Below, piece after piece: positions 41,191 to 49,627 of a stretch of 64,000 nucleotides of DNA. Below the pieces are notes generated by a model that saw only the letters and a program-made list of their open reading frames with translations, ran no database searches and had not been told where the DNA came from. A program made the position numbers and the translations under genes. Each line of letters begins with the position of its first letter. The first letter of the stretch is position 1. The DNA lies in NCBI RefSeq assembly GCF_030718085.1, contig NZ_JAVAJF010000002.1:186001-250000 (forward strand). The letters run 5' to 3'. The DNA is from Marinobacter sp. MDS2 (GTDB taxonomy: Bacteria > Pseudomonadota > Gammaproteobacteria > Pseudomonadales > Oleiphilaceae).

Positions 41191-41348
41191 GTCAGCTCCA
41201 GAAGGGGTTGGCAGTCTGTTCATCGATGATTACACAGTCTGGTTGTCAGCAAGGCTGTGGTCAAATCGGCCGCTATACTTGTACCCCCGGGGCTTCGTGC
41301 TACGCTCGAGGTAAGCCTTTATTCCCCCCGACGTGCAAGGAGGTGGAC

Positions 41349-42575
41349 ATGCCGGAGCCATTGAACAAGCGTGTGGAGCAGGCGACGTCTCGTAAGATGA
41401 AGTACCGGAAAGCGAAGGCCAGCTGGAATCCCGCCATGCAGGCCATTCCTGTGTCCGGCATTCGCAAACTTGTGAATATGGCCTCTACCATGAAAGATGT
41501 TATTCATCTTTCAATCGGGCAGCCCGATCAACCCACGCCACCGCATATCATAGAGGCATACGTTGACGCGCTGAATGCCGGTCAGACCGGCTATACGATG
41601 GACGCTGGCCTACCGGAACTACTGGTGGCTTTGCGCGATTATTACGGCAAACGCTACAATCGAAAGCTGACCCGGGACAATATTCTGATCACCAGTGGAG
41701 CGACCGAGGCCCTGTACCTGGCGATTTCGGCCACCTCGGCACCGGGCAGGCAGTTTCTCGTTACCGACCCCTCGTTTCTGCTTTACGCACCGCTGATCCG
41801 GATGACGGGCGGGGAAGTGAAGTACATCCCGACGTACGCTGAAAACAACCATCAGCTCGATCCTGATGATGTCATCAAAGCCATGGGGTCCCGCACCTTT
41901 GCGCTGGTTCTGAATAACCCCAACAACCCCACCGGAGCGGTATACCCGCGCAGTACGGTCGAGACCATTCTGGAGGAGTGTGCGTACCGGGGCATTCAGG
42001 TCTATGCCGATGAAGTCTATGACCATATGCTGTTTGATGACGAAGATTTCGCCAGCGTGCTCAGTTGTGCGGTCGATCTCGACAACATCATGTGCATCAG
42101 CAGTTTCTCGAAAACCTACAGCATGGCGGGTCTGCGAGTCGGTTGGGTGATTTCGAGCCAGGCCGCCATCAAATCGTTGCGGCGCTACCACATGTTTACC
42201 ACGTCGGTGGCGAACACTCCGGCCCAGTTTGCCGGCGTGGCTGCGCTCTCTGCAGAGCAGCATTGCGTTCAGGATATGGTGGGTATTTATCGCGAGCGTC
42301 GGGACAATATCGTCAATTTGATCGATCGCACGCCGCACCTGACAGGGTACAAGCCCGGCGGTGCGTTCTATGCCTTTCCCAATTTACCGCCCCATGTAGA
42401 CGGCTCGGATGTGGCTTTGCGGATGCTGAAAGAAACCGGCGTCTGTGTGGTGCCGGGAGACGCCTTCGGTGACCACTGCACCAACGCGCTTCGATTCAGT
42501 TTTTCGCTCAGTTGCGAACGGATGAACGAAGCCTTCGACCGGATTATTCCCTGGATGGCGAAACAGAAGTTCTGA
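41349..42575 (+). CDS. Class I/II PLP-dependent aminotransferase
   Basis: 408-residue fold-type I aminotransferase. Lys255 in SSFSKTYSMAGLR binds PLP; NNPNNPTG and YADEVYDHM are the cofactor-binding segments. It resembles aspartate/alanine-type transaminases (AspC/Alr family), but the substrate is not determinable. ATG 41349 has a nearly perfect AAGGAGGTG. The open frame runs back to 41208 through the divergent promoter region and is not used. Confidence 0.9.
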   Translation: MPEPLNKRVEQATSRKMKYRKAKASWNPAMQAIPVSGIRKLVNMASTMKDVIHLSIGQPDQPTPPHIIEAYVDALNAGQTGYTMDAGLPELLVALRDYYGKRYNRKLTRDNILITSGATEALYLAISATSAPGRQFLVTDPSFLLYAPLIRMTGGEVKYIPTYAENNHQLDPDDVIKAMGSRTFALVLNNPNNPTGAVYPRSTVETILEECAYRGIQVYADEVYDHMLFDDEDFASVLSCAVDLDNIMCISSFSKTYSMAGLRVGWVISSQAAIKSLRRYHMFTTSVANTPAQFAGVAALSAEQHCVQDMVGIYRERRDNIVNLIDRTPHLTGYKPGGAFYAFPNLPPHVDGSDVALRMLKETGVCVVPGDAFGDHCTNALRFSFSLSCERMNEAFDRIIPWMAKQKF

Positions 42576-42643
42576 TACAGGACTGTAAGTTGTCAGCTCC
42601 CGGGAGATCCCGCACTATAGGAGTCTTCCGAGGAGACTGACGA

Positions 42644-43213
42644 ATGAATAACATGCTTAAACCGATTGTGCGCTTAGCGCTGATGTTTGCCATCGTTCTG
42701 GCAAGTGGGTGTGCCAGTTTTTCCCCGTACTCCATTACTGAAGGTGAAGTGGAGCAGCATTTGAAGAACGCGGTGGCCAAATACGATCGAGAACAGCTTC
42801 AAAGTGGCTCCCCCCTGAGCCTGAGTTTGACGGATGCCGACATCACATTAGGTCCTGATGGCCGGGATGTCGCGGTGATTGATTTGAAAGGACAGGTTGC
42901 CCTGAATGCGCTTCTGGCCAAACTTCCGGTTGATCTTGCCCTGAAAGTAGAAGGCGCGCCGGTGTATGACAGCCAGGAGAAAGCGGTCTACATACGTCGC
43001 CTGCAACTCCTGGAGAGTTCGATTGATTCACCGTTCTTCAAAGGCGATCTTGGCCCGGTGACTGACTCTGTCATGAGGGTGGTGGCCCAAATGCTGGAAA
43101 CCATGCCGGTGTACCGATTGGATGAAACAAACACTGCCCAGCGCCTGTTAGGGGTGGTGCCGATGGACATCCGGGTTGCCCGTGGGCGATTGGAGCTGGT
43201 GATGGCGGAGTAA
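42644..43213 (+). CDS. DUF1439 lipoprotein
   Basis: Secreted lipoprotein of 189 residues: signal peptide with lipobox ASGC (Cys23) and Ala at +2, pointing to the outer membrane. The mature part has the alternating beta pattern of DUF1439 (YceB-like) proteins, which belong to the lipid-binding LEA/SYLF-type superfamily; function not established. Preceded by GAGGAG, followed by a bidirectional terminator. Confidence 0.82.
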   Translation: MNNMLKPIVRLALMFAIVLASGCASFSPYSITEGEVEQHLKNAVAKYDREQLQSGSPLSLSLTDADITLGPDGRDVAVIDLKGQVALNALLAKLPVDLALKVEGAPVYDSQEKAVYIRRLQLLESSIDSPFFKGDLGPVTDSVMRVVAQMLETMPVYRLDETNTAQRLLGVVPMDIRVARGRLELVMAE

Positions 43214-43246
43214 GCCCCAGCTTTCAGCATGAACTGCCAGACGAAA

Positions 43247-43280
43247 AAGGCCGGGTGAACGTGTGTCATCCGGCCTTCTT
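43247..43280. terminator. Bidirectional terminator between lipoprotein and aminotransferase genes
   Basis: A 12-bp stem (43247-43258 with 43266-43277, one G-U pair), loop ACGTGTG, flanked by an A-run and by TTCTT. Both convergent genes, ending at 43213 and 43302, can use it. Confidence 0.85.
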
Positions 43281-43301
43281 GTTCGTGCAGGGAAAACACG
43301 A

Positions 43302-44561
43302 TCACGCAGTTGCTTTCAGTGCTTCCTCAAAAATGCGGGTAGCTTCGTCAACCTGCTCCTGATTGACGATCAGTGGCGGTAGCCAGCGCACGATTTCCTG
43401 ATAGGGACCACAGCGCAACATCAGCAAGCCGCGCTTCTCACACTCCTTGAGAAGGCTGCCCGCCCGTTCTCCGTCCGGGCAATCGCCGCGGCGCATTTCT
43501 ACGCCCAGCATCAGCCCCATGCCCCGGATGTCTGCCATGTCCGGGTAATCTTTCTTCAGCGATTCCAGGTTGCTGCGCAAGCGTTGCCCCATCCGCTCGG
43601 CATTGTCTACAAGCCCCTCTTCCCGGATGACATCAATGGTGGCAATGGCGGCCGCTGCTGAAACCGCATTGCCGCCATAGGTGCCGCCCTGAGAGCCCGG
43701 CCAGCCTTTGGTCATGGTTTCCTCCGAGGCTGCTAACGCGGAAATGGGGAAACCGCTGGCCAGGCCTTTCGCGATCAGAATGGCATCGGGTGTGACGCCA
43801 AAGTGATCGTGGGCCCAAAACTTGCCGCTGCGGCCGAAGCCGGCTTGCACTTCATCAAACACCAGCATAATGCCGTGTTTGTCGCAGCGTTCTCTCAGTC
43901 CTTGAATGAACCGGGTGTTCGCCGGAACGTAACCGCCTTCCCCCTGAACGGGTTCAATGAACATGGCGGCCGTTTCTTTGGGTGCCGAATAAGTCACGAA
44001 AATCCGGTCCAGCTCACGCAAACAAAAATCGGTGGCTTCCTCTTCGCTCCAGCCATAATGAAATGCATGGGGGAAGGGAGCCACAACAACGCCGCTCATC
44101 ATTGGGCTGACGCCGGCCCGCAAACCGACACTCGAGGTTGTGAGGGAGAGAGAACCCATGGTGCGGCCGTGAAAACCACCGTGAAATACGATGATGTTGG
44201 GACGCTCCGTCGCCTGGCGCACCAGACGAATGGCGCCTTCTACGGCCTCGGTTCCGGCATTGGAAAAAAAGAAAGCATTCAGGGGATCCGGTGTAAGTTC
44301 TCCCAGTTTTTCGGCAAGCTCTGGCAGACGAGGGTTCATGACAGTAGTCGCTTGGGCATGGACCATGGTTGCCACCTGTTTTTGCGCCGCCTCGACCACC
44401 TTGGGGTGGCAGTGGCCGGTGCTGGTCACACCGATACCCGACGTGAAATCCAGATAACGACGGCCTTCCGGATCAATAATGTAAGCACCTTCGCCTTTGG
44501 CGGCAGTGACACCTGTGGCTTGTTTCAACAAAGGGGACAGCTTGCCCTTGTGGTCGGTCAT
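43302..44561 (-). CDS. Class III aminotransferase (GABA transaminase-like)
   Basis: 419-residue PLP enzyme of the ornithine/GABA/acetylornithine aminotransferase family. Lys265 in LIAKGLASG binds PLP; FFFSNAGTEAVEGAIRLVR, VFHGGFHGRTMG and FDEVQAGFGRSG are conserved blocks. The N-terminal region fits 4-aminobutyrate-2-oxoglutarate transaminase best, but related omega-aminotransferases cannot be excluded. Its start is 47 bases after the stop of the dehydrogenase gene, so the two are probably cotranscribed. Confidence 0.82.
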   Translation of the reverse strand: MTDHKGKLSPLLKQATGVTAAKGEGAYIIDPEGRRYLDFTSGIGVTSTGHCHPKVVEAAQKQVATMVHAQATTVMNPRLPELAEKLGELTPDPLNAFFFSNAGTEAVEGAIRLVRQATERPNIIVFHGGFHGRTMGSLSLTTSSVGLRAGVSPMMSGVVVAPFPHAFHYGWSEEEATDFCLRELDRIFVTYSAPKETAAMFIEPVQGEGGYVPANTRFIQGLRERCDKHGIMLVFDEVQAGFGRSGKFWAHDHFGVTPDAILIAKGLASGFPISALAASEETMTKGWPGSQGGTYGGNAVSAAAAIATIDVIREEGLVDNAERMGQRLRSNLESLKKDYPDMADIRGMGLMLGVEMRRGDCPDGERAGSLLKECEKRGLLMLRCGPYQEIVRWLPPLIVNQEQVDEATRIFEEALKATA

Positions 44562-44608
44562 TGATTACCTCCCGGAATGAATTTTCATGCGTATCAGCAA
44601 CTTGGTGG

Positions 44609-45763
44609 TTACGGGGCCAATCGTTTGCAGATGGCGTCTCCGATTTCCTGTGTGTTGCGCTGTTCATTGCCCGAATCGGCAAGATCAGCGGCCACGGCCT
44701 CAAACAGTTCTTTACCGGCGGCCGCGAGCTTGGTGTCTTTTTGCCCCAGCCATTCCAGCATGCGTGCGGTGGTGAACAGCATGGCGGTGGGATCGGCGAT
44801 CCCCTTACCGGCAATGTCCGGGGCACTGCCATGTGTCGGCTCGAACATCGATGGCATCTCGAGGTTGGTGGGGTTCAGGTTGCAAGACGGAGCGACGCCC
44901 ATACCGCCGGATAGCACAGCGGCCAGATCGGTGAGAATGTCACCCTGCAAATTGCTGGCAACCACAACGTCAAAGGCCCAGGGGCACTGGACGAATTTCA
45001 TACAAGCTGCATCGACAAGTTCGTGATGGGTGGCGACATCGGGGTACTCTTTGCTGACCGCCTCGAAGACTTCGGTATACAGATCACCCCAGTGCCTCAG
45101 TGCATTGCGTTTGGTGATCACGCAAACCTGGCTTGCGCAGTTGCGACCATCGAGCGTTTTGAAGGTGCGGGCACTGCCGCTTTGCGAACGTTCGGTCGCG
45201 CGTTTTCTGGCTTGTTCGAAGCCGTAACGGATAATTCGTTCCGTCGCGCGACGGGTAAAGACTTCCATTTGCGTCGCAACTTCGTCGGCGGTCCCCTGAC
45301 GTAAGCGGCCACCCTGACTGACGTACTCGCCTTCGCTGTTTTCCCGGATCACCAGCATGTCGATATCTTTGGCCCGCTCGTCTTTCAGGTATTGGCGAGC
45401 GCCGGGCAGAAGACGGGCCGGGCGCTCGCACACCCATTGGTCAAAGCCTTTGCGCATTTCAAGAAGCGGCGAAAGGGAAGCGCTGTCTGACAGTAAATAG
45501 CGGTCAGGGTCATTGAGCGGGCCGGGGTCGCCCAGTGCGCCCAGCAAAATGGCATCGTAGGCTTTGAGCTGCGCCAGTGCATCGGCGGGCCAGCTTTCTC
45601 CGTACTCTTCGTGCCAGGCATGCGACGGCCACGGAAAGCGGGTCCACTCCAAAGCCAATTGATGTTTTGTGCGCAGCGTTTCCAGGCAGTGAACGGCTGC
45701 AGAAACAACTTCCGGGCCAATGCCATCGCCGGGGGTAACGGCGATACGGGTGGTTTGGGTCAT
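44609..45763 (-). CDS. Isocitrate/isopropylmalate dehydrogenase family protein
   Basis: 384-residue metal-dependent decarboxylating dehydrogenase (beta-decarboxylating family). The N-terminal VTPGDGIGPEVV and C-terminal ANLQGDILTDLAAVLSGGMG and EPTHGSAPDIAGKGIADPTA blocks are clear. The pattern is closer to tartrate/homoisocitrate-type members than to leucine LeuB, and no leu genes are nearby. ATG 45763 has GGAGG seven bases upstream. It is the first gene of the pair with the class III aminotransferase. Confidence 0.82.
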   Translation of the reverse strand: MTQTTRIAVTPGDGIGPEVVSAAVHCLETLRTKHQLALEWTRFPWPSHAWHEEYGESWPADALAQLKAYDAILLGALGDPGPLNDPDRYLLSDSASLSPLLEMRKGFDQWVCERPARLLPGARQYLKDERAKDIDMLVIRENSEGEYVSQGGRLRQGTADEVATQMEVFTRRATERIIRYGFEQARKRATERSQSGSARTFKTLDGRNCASQVCVITKRNALRHWGDLYTEVFEAVSKEYPDVATHHELVDAACMKFVQCPWAFDVVVASNLQGDILTDLAAVLSGGMGVAPSCNLNPTNLEMPSMFEPTHGSAPDIAGKGIADPTAMLFTTARMLEWLGQKDTKLAAAGKELFEAVAADLADSGNEQRNTQEIGDAICKRLAP

Positions 45764-45950
45764 TCCCGAACCTCCTGAACGGTGTAGGGTAAGCGGATTC
45801 AACAACCCCAGTGTAGCCCTGACGCGACTATATGCCAGTTCTCGGAAGCAAGGAAATCAAGGCTCTGTTGTGCCTTGTGACGGATGATGGTTATAGTGGC
45901 TGAACGATTGGCTCAGGCCTCTATTAATCTCCCGAAAACAGGATCTTCAA

Positions 45951-46307
45951 GTGCTCTATCGGATTGTCACGCTTATTGGTGCACTCGTCTTTGTGGCTGC
46001 GTTGTTTGGATTGATCTGGTTCTTCTGCAAGAAGTTCCTTGAGCATCACGGTGTGAAGGATCAGGTATCAGAGCGAGCCACCGCACTGGCTACCTGGACC
46101 TTTGCCGGCATTGCCATCGGCCTGGTGTTTGCTGTGGTCGGAGCTTTTGTTCTCGGGCCTTGGGCGTTCTATCGCACGCTGCTGGGCCATAACGTGAACG
46201 TCTCCAGTGGCGCAGCGATTTGGTGGGGCTTTGGAATAGTCGCGGTGTCGTTAGCCATAACCGCAGCCAGCTTTATGGGCTTTTTGATGCTGGTGGGAGC
46301 CTACTAG
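45951..46307 (+). CDS. Small three-helix inner-membrane protein, unknown function
   Basis: 118-residue hydrophobic protein from a GTG at 45951. Predicted helices at about 4-25, 47-69 and 89-115; the loop between the first two is charged (KKFLEHHGVKDQ). I do not recognise a family. It shares the four bases CTAG with the convergent LysR gene: TAG on each strand. Codon use looks like that of the neighbours, so I think it is real. Confidence 0.65.
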   Translation: MLYRIVTLIGALVFVAALFGLIWFFCKKFLEHHGVKDQVSERATALATWTFAGIAIGLVFAVVGAFVLGPWAFYRTLLGHNVNVSSGAAIWWGFGIVAVSLAITAASFMGFLMLVGAY

Positions 46308-47203
46308 CTTTCCTGAAGATCGCGCAGTAAAGCCCGGAACCACACCAGCGCAGGCTCCTGTTCGTAGGCTTTGTGCCAGTACAAATGCACGTCGATCGAC
46401 GGCATTTCGCCAGGAGGGGCCATGACGTCAACCTCTGCGCGCTCGGCAATAATCTTGGCGTAAGTTTCCGGCATGGTTAACAGCAAGTCTGAAGCTTCAA
46501 CAACGCGGCAAGCCGCATAGTAATGCTGGCAGCGCAAGCGGATATCCCGCTGCGCGCCCTGGCGAGACAGCGCGAAATCTTCCAAGCCGGGACCTTCGCT
46601 CCGGGACGAAACCAGAACGTGCTTGGCATCCAGATAGGATGCCATGGTCAGCCCTTTCTCAAGCACCGGGTGCTTTTTGCGGGCCAATACCACAAGTCTG
46701 TCTTGCCGCAGTAACTCGTGACTGGTCTGGTTGCTGACGGGCAGCAAAACATCAATGGCAAAATCCAGCTTGCCTGCCGCTAACTGGCTTTCCATTTCCC
46801 GTCTGGCCACCCGTTGGCTGGAAATTTCCATATCAGGGTAGGGCGCCAAACGATTCATCAGTTCCGGTAGAAACGTCGATTCCAGAACGTCTCGTAATCC
46901 CAGCGCATAGGTTTTCCGCTGACTGGCGGGATCAAAGGCATGAAACTGATTGACCGCACTTTGCACCTGGTTCAGGCCGGGCCGCATGGATTCCAGAAAA
47001 CGCCGAGCCAACGGGGTGGGCACCATTTGATTGCCCTGACGGGTAAACAGAGGGTCATCAAAGTGCTCTCGCAACCGGGCGAGTGAATGGCTCACCGCAG
47101 GCTGAGTCAGGTGCAGAGCCTTGGCCGCACGGGTCAGGCTGCCTTCCCGGTAAATCGTGTCGAACACGTGCAGAAGGTTCAGGTCGAGTCGATTCAGGGC
47201 CAT
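46304..47203 (-). CDS. LysR-type transcriptional regulator
   Basis: 299-residue LysR protein. The N-terminal winged helix-turn-helix covers about residues 5-62 (GSLTRAAKALHLTQPAVSHSL) followed by the effector-binding domain. It is divergent from the acyl-CoA dehydrogenase operon across 150 bases, the usual layout for a LysR regulator and its target. The effector is unknown; an acyl-CoA or hydroxy-acid intermediate would make sense. Confidence 0.92.
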   Translation of the reverse strand: MALNRLDLNLLHVFDTIYREGSLTRAAKALHLTQPAVSHSLARLREHFDDPLFTRQGNQMVPTPLARRFLESMRPGLNQVQSAVNQFHAFDPASQRKTYALGLRDVLESTFLPELMNRLAPYPDMEISSQRVARREMESQLAAGKLDFAIDVLLPVSNQTSHELLRQDRLVVLARKKHPVLEKGLTMASYLDAKHVLVSSRSEGPGLEDFALSRQGAQRDIRLRCQHYYAACRVVEASDLLLTMPETYAKIIAERAEVDVMAPPGEMPSIDVHLYWHKAYEQEPALVWFRALLRDLQES

Positions 47204-47353
47204 GGTGGATATCCGGTTTCAGAATAAGTATGGGTAATGATAAACGATAAGAACAATTCAGTCGCGTAATAGCGCATTGCCTCCTAGACTGTTTGCCATC
47301 TGATCGAAAGTGCGCCCTGGAATATGGGGCCGGTAAGCGCGAGGAGCTGCAGC

Positions 47354-48565
47354 ATGGATTTCAATATTTCCGAGAAAGGCCAAGATTATCTGAAGCGTGT
47401 GAAAGCGTTCATGCGTGACGAAATCTACCCGATTGAAGAGCAATACCATAAAGAACTGGCCGCTCAGGAGAACCGCTGGGTTGTTCTTCCGATCATCAAA
47501 GAGCTGAAAGAAAAAGCCAAGGCCCAGGGCCTGTGGAACATGTTCTTCCCGGATGAAAAGCATGGCTGTGGCTTGCTGAACTCTGACTATGCCCTGATTG
47601 CCGAAGAAACCGGCCGCAGCTTTATTGCTCCAGAAATCTTCAACTGCAACGCACCCGACACCGGCAATATGGAAGTGCTGATCCACTACGGCTCAGAAAA
47701 ACAGAAAGCAGAGTGGTTGCCTCAATTGATGAGTGGTGAAGCCCGCTCCGCGTTCTTTATGACTGAACCGGCGGTTGCCTCTTCCGATGCAACCAACATG
47801 GAAGCGACTGCGGTGGTTGAGGGCGATGAAGTGGTTCTCAATGGGCGCAAGTGGTGGAGTACGGGGGTTGGTCATCCCGACTGCAAAGTGGGCATTTTCA
47901 TGGCGGTCACCGATCCTGACGCTCATAAACATCGCCGTCATTCTATGGTGCTGGTGCCTATGGATACCTCGGGCATCACCATTGAGCGCATGCTGCCGGT
48001 TTTTGGGGCTTACGATGAGCCTTATGGTCATGGTCAGGTCTTGTTCGAAAACGTCCGTTTGCCGAAAAGCGCGATCATCGCCGGCCCGGGCCGTGGATTC
48101 GAAATTGCCCAAGGTCGTTTGGGGCCGGGCCGGGTACACCACTGCATGCGCGCAATCGGCGCTGCCGAGCGTACGCTGGAATTGATGGTTAAGCGTTCCA
48201 TGAGCCGTGAAGCCTTCGGCCGCCCGCTGGCGAAACTCGGTGGCAACCCGGATGTGATTGCGAATGCCCGGATGAACATCGAGCAGGCGCGGTTGTTGAC
48301 CCTGAAGTGTGCCTGGGCGTTGGATACCAAGGGTATTCTTGGTGCCTTGCAGGAAGTGTCGATGATCAAGGCGGTGGTGCCTGCGATGTTGCAGCAGATT
48401 GTGGATGATGCGATTCAGATGCACGGTGGCGGTGGCGTCAGCGATGACGATTTCCCGCTGACCGCGCTGTTTGCTTATGCTCGGGTTTTGCGATTGGCTG
48501 ATGGTCCTGACGAGGTGCATCGGGCGATGGTGGCTCGCCTTGAGCTTCGTAAATATAAGTCTTGA
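47354..48565 (+). CDS. ACAD11-like acyl-CoA dehydrogenase
   Basis: 403-residue flavoprotein of the acyl-CoA dehydrogenase superfamily. FAD/substrate stretches FFMTEPAVASSDAT, NGRKWWSTG and the C-terminal RVLRLADGPDEVH are present. The run GRGFEIAQGRLGPGRVHHCMR and the C-terminal block closely recall the dehydrogenase domain of mammalian ACAD10/ACAD11. Where medium-chain enzymes have the catalytic Glu before Y-P, this protein has Asp before F-P. ATG 47354 has GAGGAG seven bases upstream. First gene of a five-gene operon ending at the 52184 terminator. Confidence 0.9.
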   Translation: MDFNISEKGQDYLKRVKAFMRDEIYPIEEQYHKELAAQENRWVVLPIIKELKEKAKAQGLWNMFFPDEKHGCGLLNSDYALIAEETGRSFIAPEIFNCNAPDTGNMEVLIHYGSEKQKAEWLPQLMSGEARSAFFMTEPAVASSDATNMEATAVVEGDEVVLNGRKWWSTGVGHPDCKVGIFMAVTDPDAHKHRRHSMVLVPMDTSGITIERMLPVFGAYDEPYGHGQVLFENVRLPKSAIIAGPGRGFEIAQGRLGPGRVHHCMRAIGAAERTLELMVKRSMSREAFGRPLAKLGGNPDVIANARMNIEQARLLTLKCAWALDTKGILGALQEVSMIKAVVPAMLQQIVDDAIQMHGGGGVSDDDFPLTALFAYARVLRLADGPDEVHRAMVARLELRKYKS

Positions 48566-48608
48566 GATTTGGGAGTATGGGGTCTTCTTTACTGAAAGAT
48601 TTGGGAGT
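48565..48608 (+). repeat. 12-bp direct repeat
   Basis: AGATTTGGGAGT occurs at 48565-48576 and 48597-48608. The first copy begins at the last base of the dehydrogenase stop codon and the second runs into the left arm of the large palindrome, so the two may be flanking traces of insertion or slippage. Confidence 0.7.
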
Positions 48609-48718
48609 TGGTGCCGGATAGAGCTTTCCAAAAATTTCGTAGGCCATGGATGGCCGGAGAGAAGCGCACATGGATGTGCTCGTAGCGGTTTTTGGAAAGC
48701 TCTATCCGGCACCAGCTC
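48605..48718. repeat. 114-bp palindromic element with nested palindromes (REP/MITE-like)
   Basis: Arms 48605-48634 and 48689-48718 are complementary at 29 of 30 positions (the inner 25, 48610-48634 with 48689-48713, are perfect). The 54-base spacer holds two more palindromes, GGCCATGGATGGCC (48642-48655) and GCACATGGATGTGC (48666-48679), each with a central GG. As single-stranded DNA or RNA it would fold into a long stem topped by two small hairpins. It lies inside the acyl-CoA operon between the dehydrogenase and SDR genes. No ORF, no clear target duplication. Confidence 0.85.
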
Positions 48719-48768
48719 TTACTCGAACGAAGATAATAAACTCCATACCAAAACGGAGAAAAACACGA

Positions 48769-49590
48769 ATGACACAACGAGTATTCATAACCGGCGGAGC
48801 CAGTGGCTTGGGCCGGGCGATTGCATTGCGGTACGCGAAAGAAGGTGCCAAGGTCTGCATTGGCGACATAAACCCGGAGCAGGGCATCGCGGTTGAGAAA
48901 GAACTGAACAACGCCGGTGGCGAAGGTTACTTCGTTGAGTGCGATGTTCGCCGCCTGAGCGATTTCGAGAAAGTCCGGGATGATCTGGTGGAAAAGTGGG
49001 GCGGTGTCGATGTTGTGGTCAACAATGCTGGCGTAGCCTCCGCAGGGGCGATTGAAGACACCACCATTGGCGACTGGGAATGGATACTCGACATCAACGT
49101 ACTGGGTGTTGTGCGGGGCTGTAAGGCGTTCACGCCGCTGTTCAAAGAACAGAAGTCTGGCACGTTTGTGAACATCGCCTCTATGGCCGGGCTGATGCTG
49201 GCGCCATTGATGAACAGCTACAACGTTTCCAAAGCGGGCGTGATTGCGCTGTCCGAAACCCTGAGCCAGGAACTACGGGATTCCGGAATACACGTAAGCT
49301 GCGTATGCCCGGCGTTTTTCCAGACCAATCTCACTAATGGAATGCGCTCGGATATTCCGGGCATACAGCAGAACGTTAACAAACTGATGAAACGTTCCAG
49401 CATCACCGCCGACGATGTTGCGGACGATATCTTCCGCAGCGTGAAAGACAAAGATTTCTGGGTGCTGCCGCACGTTAAAGAGCGCCGTATGTGGATACTC
49501 AAGCGCCATGCCCCGAAAGCGTTTGACTGGCTAATGCACCAGGAAACCAAACGCTGGATGAGTAAGATGGGAAGCAAAAGCAACGCCTGA
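48769..49590 (+). CDS. Short-chain dehydrogenase/reductase (operon SDR 1)
   Basis: 273-residue classical SDR. Cofactor motif TGGASGLGRAIA, NNAG at about 89-92, catalytic Tyr and Lys in YNVSKAG. ATG 48769 follows CGGAGAAA; the frame is open upstream to 48646, but that part is the palindromic element, so it is excluded. The C-terminal extension (about 230-273, ending in a basic WILKRHAPKAFDWL segment) suggests membrane association or a distinct subfamily. Probably oxidises or reduces a hydroxyacyl intermediate of the operon. Confidence 0.88.
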   Translation: MTQRVFITGGASGLGRAIALRYAKEGAKVCIGDINPEQGIAVEKELNNAGGEGYFVECDVRRLSDFEKVRDDLVEKWGGVDVVVNNAGVASAGAIEDTTIGDWEWILDINVLGVVRGCKAFTPLFKEQKSGTFVNIASMAGLMLAPLMNSYNVSKAGVIALSETLSQELRDSGIHVSCVCPAFFQTNLTNGMRSDIPGIQQNVNKLMKRSSITADDVADDIFRSVKDKDFWVLPHVKERRMWILKRHAPKAFDWLMHQETKRWMSKMGSKSNA

Positions 49591-49627
49591 GTGGCCAAGC
49601 TAGCCACAGGATCACAGGAGAGAATGA

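Noticed and set aside
48565..48718. CRISPR or integron attC site
   Set aside because: Only two short direct repeats and one palindrome, without spacers, cas genes, an integrase or the conserved attC core sites.
48646..48768. Upstream extension of SDR 1 and the opposite-strand frame 48589-48777
   Set aside because: Both run through the palindromic element. Their similar short peptides (SWCRIELSK type) on the two strands are just what a perfect inverted repeat produces.
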